From: JBAYNW01 sp041678605
GTDB taxonomy: Bacteria; Cyanobacteriota; Vampirovibrionia; Gastranaerophilales; Gastranaerophilaceae
Assembly (NCBI GenBank): GCA_041678605.1
Contig: JBAYNW010000034.1
Coordinates: 1 to 16,550 of the forward strand
Direction: 5' to 3'
Length of the DNA stretch: 16,550 bases
This document shows, one piece after another, positions 13,714-16,550 of this stretch; position 1 is the stretch's first letter; every line of letters starts with the position of its first letter. The notes beneath the pieces were generated by a model that made no database searches, was not told the origin of the DNA, and was given only the letters and a program-made list of their open reading frames with translations. The translations under genes were made by a program, and so were the position numbers.

Positions 13714-14621
13714 TGAATATTGAAGTTAAGGAAAACTATTCTGTAAAAAATTTGACGGCTTTTAAAATCGGCGGTGAAGTTGAAAGACTGTATTTCCCAA
13801 AAACTCAACAAGAATTCGTTTACCTTTTGAAAACTCTTGAAAATCCGCTTGTATTTGGAAATTGGTCTAATGTTTTAATATCGGCAAAAGGGATTAAAGA
13901 GGATGTTATAAGTACCGCCAAGCTTGACAAAATCGAGATTAAGGGAACTAAAATATATGCAGATTGCGGGGTAAAAGGTCCGATATTGTCCCAAAAGGCT
14001 TTGGAAAACTCTCTTTCCGGATTCGAATTTATGATTGGCTTCCCCGGTTCAATCGGTGGAAATATTTATATGAACGCATCGGCTCATGCTCAGTCGATAA
14101 GCGATTTTTTAGTAAGTGTTTGTGTTTTTGACATGAATAAAAAAGAAGTTTTGGTTCTTGGAGTGAAGGATTTGGGTTTTGATTACAGAACATCAATTCT
14201 GCAAAAAAAACCTTACATTTTGCTTTCGGCTGAATTTGATTTGAAAAAAGTCAAAAAAGAAGAAATCGAGGCTTTAATTAGCAGAAATCTTGAATTCAGA
14301 AGAACGCATCAGCCGACATTGGCCGTTCCGAACGCAGGCAGTGTTTTCAAAAACCCCGAGAATGATTCAGCGGGAAGGTTGTTGGATAAGGCCGGCGTAA
14401 AAGATTTTCAAGCCGGCGGAGCTAAGATTTGGGAAAATCACGCCAATTTTATTATTAACACGGGGAATGCGTCTTCGGCGGATGTTCTTGAGCTTATGTT
14501 GAAGATGTATAATGCGGTAAAAGACAAGTACACAATAACTCTGCATCCTGAAATAAAATATTTTGGCGAAAAATCAAGGAGAGAAGAAGAAATATGGAAT
14601 ATTCTGTACAACCAAAAATAG
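13713..14621 (+). CDS. murB: UDP-N-acetylenolpyruvoylglucosamine reductase
   Basis: 302 residues. MurB reduces UDP-GlcNAc-enolpyruvate to UDP-MurNAc with NADPH and bound FAD, the step before MurC. Seen: N-terminal NLTAFKIGGEVE and GNWSNVLIS (FAD domain), GFEFMIGFPGSIGGNIYMNA (family signature), YRTSIL, then PNAGSVFKNP with the catalytic Ser, QAGGAKIWENHANFIIN, and a C-terminal HPEIKYFG carrying the catalytic Glu. The length and this layout fit type II MurB, the short form. The ATG overlaps the murC stop by one base; the last 28 nt overlap the start of ddl in another frame. Confidence 0.97.
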   Translation: MNIEVKENYSVKNLTAFKIGGEVERLYFPKTQQEFVYLLKTLENPLVFGNWSNVLISAKGIKEDVISTAKLDKIEIKGTKIYADCGVKGPILSQKALENSLSGFEFMIGFPGSIGGNIYMNASAHAQSISDFLVSVCVFDMNKKEVLVLGVKDLGFDYRTSILQKKPYILLSAEFDLKKVKKEEIEALISRNLEFRRTHQPTLAVPNAGSVFKNPENDSAGRLLDKAGVKDFQAGGAKIWENHANFIINTGNASSADVLELMLKMYNAVKDKYTITLHPEIKYFGEKSRREEEIWNILYNQK

Positions 14622-15544
14622 ATAAGAATTCAAAAATAGCGGTTTTATGCGGTGGAATGTCATCCGAGCGGGAAGTTTCATTGCGTTCGGGTAAAAACTG
14701 CCATTCTGCACTTTTGCGGCTGGGGTTTAAAAATCCTGTTATTGTCGACGTTGATGAAAATATTACAGAAAAATTAAAAAGAGAAAAAATTGAGTATGCT
14801 TATAATGCACTTCACGGCAAATATGGCGAAGATGGATGTATACAGGGTCTTTTGGAAATTCTTAAAATCCCTTACTCGGGTTGCGGAACGATGTCTTCCG
14901 CTTTGTGCATGAATAAGGAATACACAAAAAAAATCCTTTCAACTGCCGGTATTCCGTTGATAAAATCGGTTTTCATAAGAAAAGGCGGAGATATTTTGGA
15001 GGCGGTTAAGGATTTGAGATATCCGATGATGATAAAACCCGTTTCTGAAGGTTCAAGTTTCGGAATGAGCAAAGTTGAGGATGAAGCCGAACTTTTGAAG
15101 GCGGTTGAAGAGGCACAAGGGTATAACCCCGACGTTTTAATTGAAGAATATTTGGTCGGAATTTGTGCAACTGTGGGGGTTTTAGAAAATGAAGGAGAAA
15201 CTTTCGCAACAGAGATTCTTGAACTTCGGCCTAAAAATGAATGGTACGATTACGAAGCTAAATATACAAAAGGTCTGACGGAGTTCGTTTTGCCAGCTGA
15301 ACTTTCTGAAGAAATGACAAAACGAGTTAAGGAAATTGCCGTAAAGTCGCATAAATTGGCAGATTGTTCAGGGGTTTCAAGAGTTGATTTTCATATTGTG
15401 GGCGATATTCCTTACGTTCTTGAAATCAACACAAGTCCGGGAATGACTGATACAAGCGATTTGCCGGCTCAGGCGGCTTGCATGGGAATTGATTATAATA
15501 CTTTGGTGTTACTCATATTAAACAGTGTAGGTTTGAATAAGTAA
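14594..15544 (+). CDS. ddl: D-alanine--D-alanine ligase
   Basis: 316 residues, an ATP-grasp enzyme joining two D-Ala for the end of the peptidoglycan stem peptide. Seen: VLCGGMSSEREVSLRSG (first D-Ala site with catalytic Glu), ALHGKYGEDGCIQG, CMNKEYTK, MIKPVSEGSSFGMSKV (ATP-binding), EEYLVG, and VDFHIVGDIPYVLEINTSPGMT (metal ligands and second substrate site). YDYEAKY keeps the Tyr typical of D-Ala-D-Ala rather than D-Ala-D-Lac specificity. AGGAG is about 12 nt from the ATG, a long spacer; translation is probably coupled to murB, which it overlaps by 28 nt. Confidence 0.97.
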   Translation: MEYSVQPKIDKNSKIAVLCGGMSSEREVSLRSGKNCHSALLRLGFKNPVIVDVDENITEKLKREKIEYAYNALHGKYGEDGCIQGLLEILKIPYSGCGTMSSALCMNKEYTKKILSTAGIPLIKSVFIRKGGDILEAVKDLRYPMMIKPVSEGSSFGMSKVEDEAELLKAVEEAQGYNPDVLIEEYLVGICATVGVLENEGETFATEILELRPKNEWYDYEAKYTKGLTEFVLPAELSEEMTKRVKEIAVKSHKLADCSGVSRVDFHIVGDIPYVLEINTSPGMTDTSDLPAQAACMGIDYNTLVLLILNSVGLNK

Positions 15545-16416
15545 TGACGGAAAATGAAAATGAAGAAAAAGAGCAACGATTAAGCAGATACGCGGCTGAG
15601 CGGCGTATACAAAAAAATCAAATGGAACGCAAAGTTCGCCGAAGCCAAATGTGGTTAAGACGTTTCCGTATTTTTTCCAGACTTTCAATTATTCTTTTGC
15701 TTATTGTTTTTGGTTATTTACTCGCTAAATCGCACCAATGGTATTTGAATAAAAATGTTTTTAATTCACTCAGTAACCCTTCTCTGGAAATTTTGAACAA
15801 TAAAATAGTTCCGTCTTATAAGATACTGGCGGCACTGAGAAGAACTGAAGTGCCGAATAAGCCGATTTATAGGCTTGAAACAGACGAAATTAAGCATAAC
15901 ATTATGCAGCTTGAGCCGATTGAGGATGTTTTTATCAGAAGATTTTGGTTTCCGGCACGTTTACAGGTAATTGTTCAAGAACGGGTTCCGATTATTACCA
16001 TTTCTCCGGCTGAAAATGTCCCGCCGATTGCGTTTTTTGCACGTGGAGGAAAGCTTATCGGCAGAGATTATATGCCTCTGGATAAATCTTTTAAAACTAT
16101 CCTTGTATTGTCTTACGGCACGAGGGGTGATGATTACCGGAATTGGAACAACGAAAAAATTAAACTTATCGAAAAAATAGCAAAGGCGGTAAATGCGAGT
16201 GCTGACGAGGAAGTTGAATATATTGATTTCAGAACGCCAAAAGATGTTTACGTTAAGGTTAAAACAGCTAATATAAGGTTGGGCGAAATTGACGACACTG
16301 TTTTTGAACGAATAAAAAGAATTCCGTCAATTCTTCCTCAGGTTAAAATGCTGGATAAAAAAATCAAATACGTTGACTTGCGTTGGAAAGATGCAAATTA
16401 TATCAAATTGGATTGA
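15544..16416 (+). CDS. ftsQ: Cell division protein FtsQ/DivIB
   Basis: 290 residues. FtsQ is a bitopic inner-membrane protein that links early and late parts of the divisome. Seen: a cytoplasmic head of about 40 highly charged residues rich in Arg and Lys, one membrane helix at about 45-62 (SRLSIILLLIVFGYLLAKS), then a POTRA-like domain (about 80-150) with LETDEIKHNIMQLEPIEDVFIRRFWFPARL and VQERVPI, and a beta domain with VKMLDKKIKYVDLRW at the end. Sequence conservation in this family is low, so the call rests on topology, the POTRA pattern and the position after ddl, where ftsQ usually sits. The ATG overlaps the ddl stop by one base. No ftsA or ftsZ follows inside the window. Confidence 0.92.
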   Translation: MTENENEEKEQRLSRYAAERRIQKNQMERKVRRSQMWLRRFRIFSRLSIILLLIVFGYLLAKSHQWYLNKNVFNSLSNPSLEILNNKIVPSYKILAALRRTEVPNKPIYRLETDEIKHNIMQLEPIEDVFIRRFWFPARLQVIVQERVPIITISPAENVPPIAFFARGGKLIGRDYMPLDKSFKTILVLSYGTRGDDYRNWNNEKIKLIEKIAKAVNASADEEVEYIDFRTPKDVYVKVKTANIRLGEIDDTVFERIKRIPSILPQVKMLDKKIKYVDLRWKDANYIKLD

Positions 16417-16440
16417 ATGGTTGAAAGGTCGAAGGGTTAT

Positions 16441-16550
16441 TTTTCCTCCCCCCTTGAGGGACTCTGCCGAACAAAACGATTAAGTATCGTTTTGTGAGAG
16501 GTAACGGCGAATTTTGAAACAAGCCTGCGAAAGTCAGAAAACAGGGTGGG
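16441..16550. repeat. Partial second copy of the GC-rich repeat family, cut by the window edge
   Basis: 16521-16550 is an exact 30-nt reverse complement of 9621-9650 inside the MITE-like element. CCCTTGAGGG at 16450-16459 matches the same family, in the same order and orientation relative to it. The middle differs: a 10-bp perfect hairpin (16471-16480 with 16486-16495, loop TAAGT) replaces the other copy's inner sequence. The inverted end is not visible on the left and lies outside the window on the right. Confidence 0.75.

Noticed and set aside
16471..16495. 10-bp hairpin after ftsQ as its terminator
   Set aside because: The stem is not followed by a T-run and sits inside the repeat element, so it is treated as part of that element.
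1..16550. tRNA or rRNA genes
   Set aside because: I saw no cloverleaf ending or conserved rRNA segment on either strand; reading by eye cannot fully exclude one.

Overview
The window is AT-rich bacterial chromosome. It has a core half (about 6.5-16.4 kb) of housekeeping genes and an accessory half (about 0-6.2 kb) of unusual proteins. My best guess is an uncultured gut lineage of the non-photosynthetic Cyanobacteria (Vampirovibrionia/Gastranaerophilales type). The grounds are the very AT-rich accessory genes, unrelated proteins sharing a short N-terminal Phe-Lys-Gly-like motif, and heptamer tandem repeats resembling the short tandem repeats known from cyanobacteria. The placement is an inference; no marker gene in the window settles it.

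Region by region: (1) 1-75, minus strand: start of a prepilin-like protein. (2) 362-6213: five proteins of mostly unknown role. In order they are an Asp/Gly-rich protein, a two-domain M16 zinc peptidase (minus strand), an HExxH metallopeptidase-like protein, a 64-residue protein and a PlsC-like acyltransferase. The last three form a tight operon divergent from the M16 gene. All five carry F-[KG]-[GA] or F-G-A after an acid-poor, Asn/Gln/Ser-rich leader. (3) 6214-6544: a 130-bp palindromic repeat element. (4) 6545-8824: coaD, a coiled-coil protein, tsaE and tsaB (CoA synthesis and tRNA t6A modification). (5) 8866-9876: a small membrane protein on the minus strand, a pentanucleotide tandem repeat, and a 285-bp MITE-like element with perfect 15-bp ends and 8-bp target duplications. 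(6) 9877-11995: a soluble histidine kinase, probably leaderless, and a REC-GGDEF-REC regulator with degenerate first REC and GGDEF domains. (7) 11992-12180, minus strand: an orphan ribbon-helix-helix regulator. (8) 12328-16416: murC-murB-ddl-ftsQ, an overlapping operon for peptidoglycan precursor synthesis and division. (9) 16441-16550: part of a second repeat related to the 9.5-kb element.

The most interesting signal is the shared N-terminal motif on otherwise unrelated neighbouring proteins, including an M16 peptidase, a superfamily known in organelles for removing targeting presequences. It could mark an undescribed sorting or processing system. That is a hypothesis; only the motif and the gene neighbourhood are seen directly.
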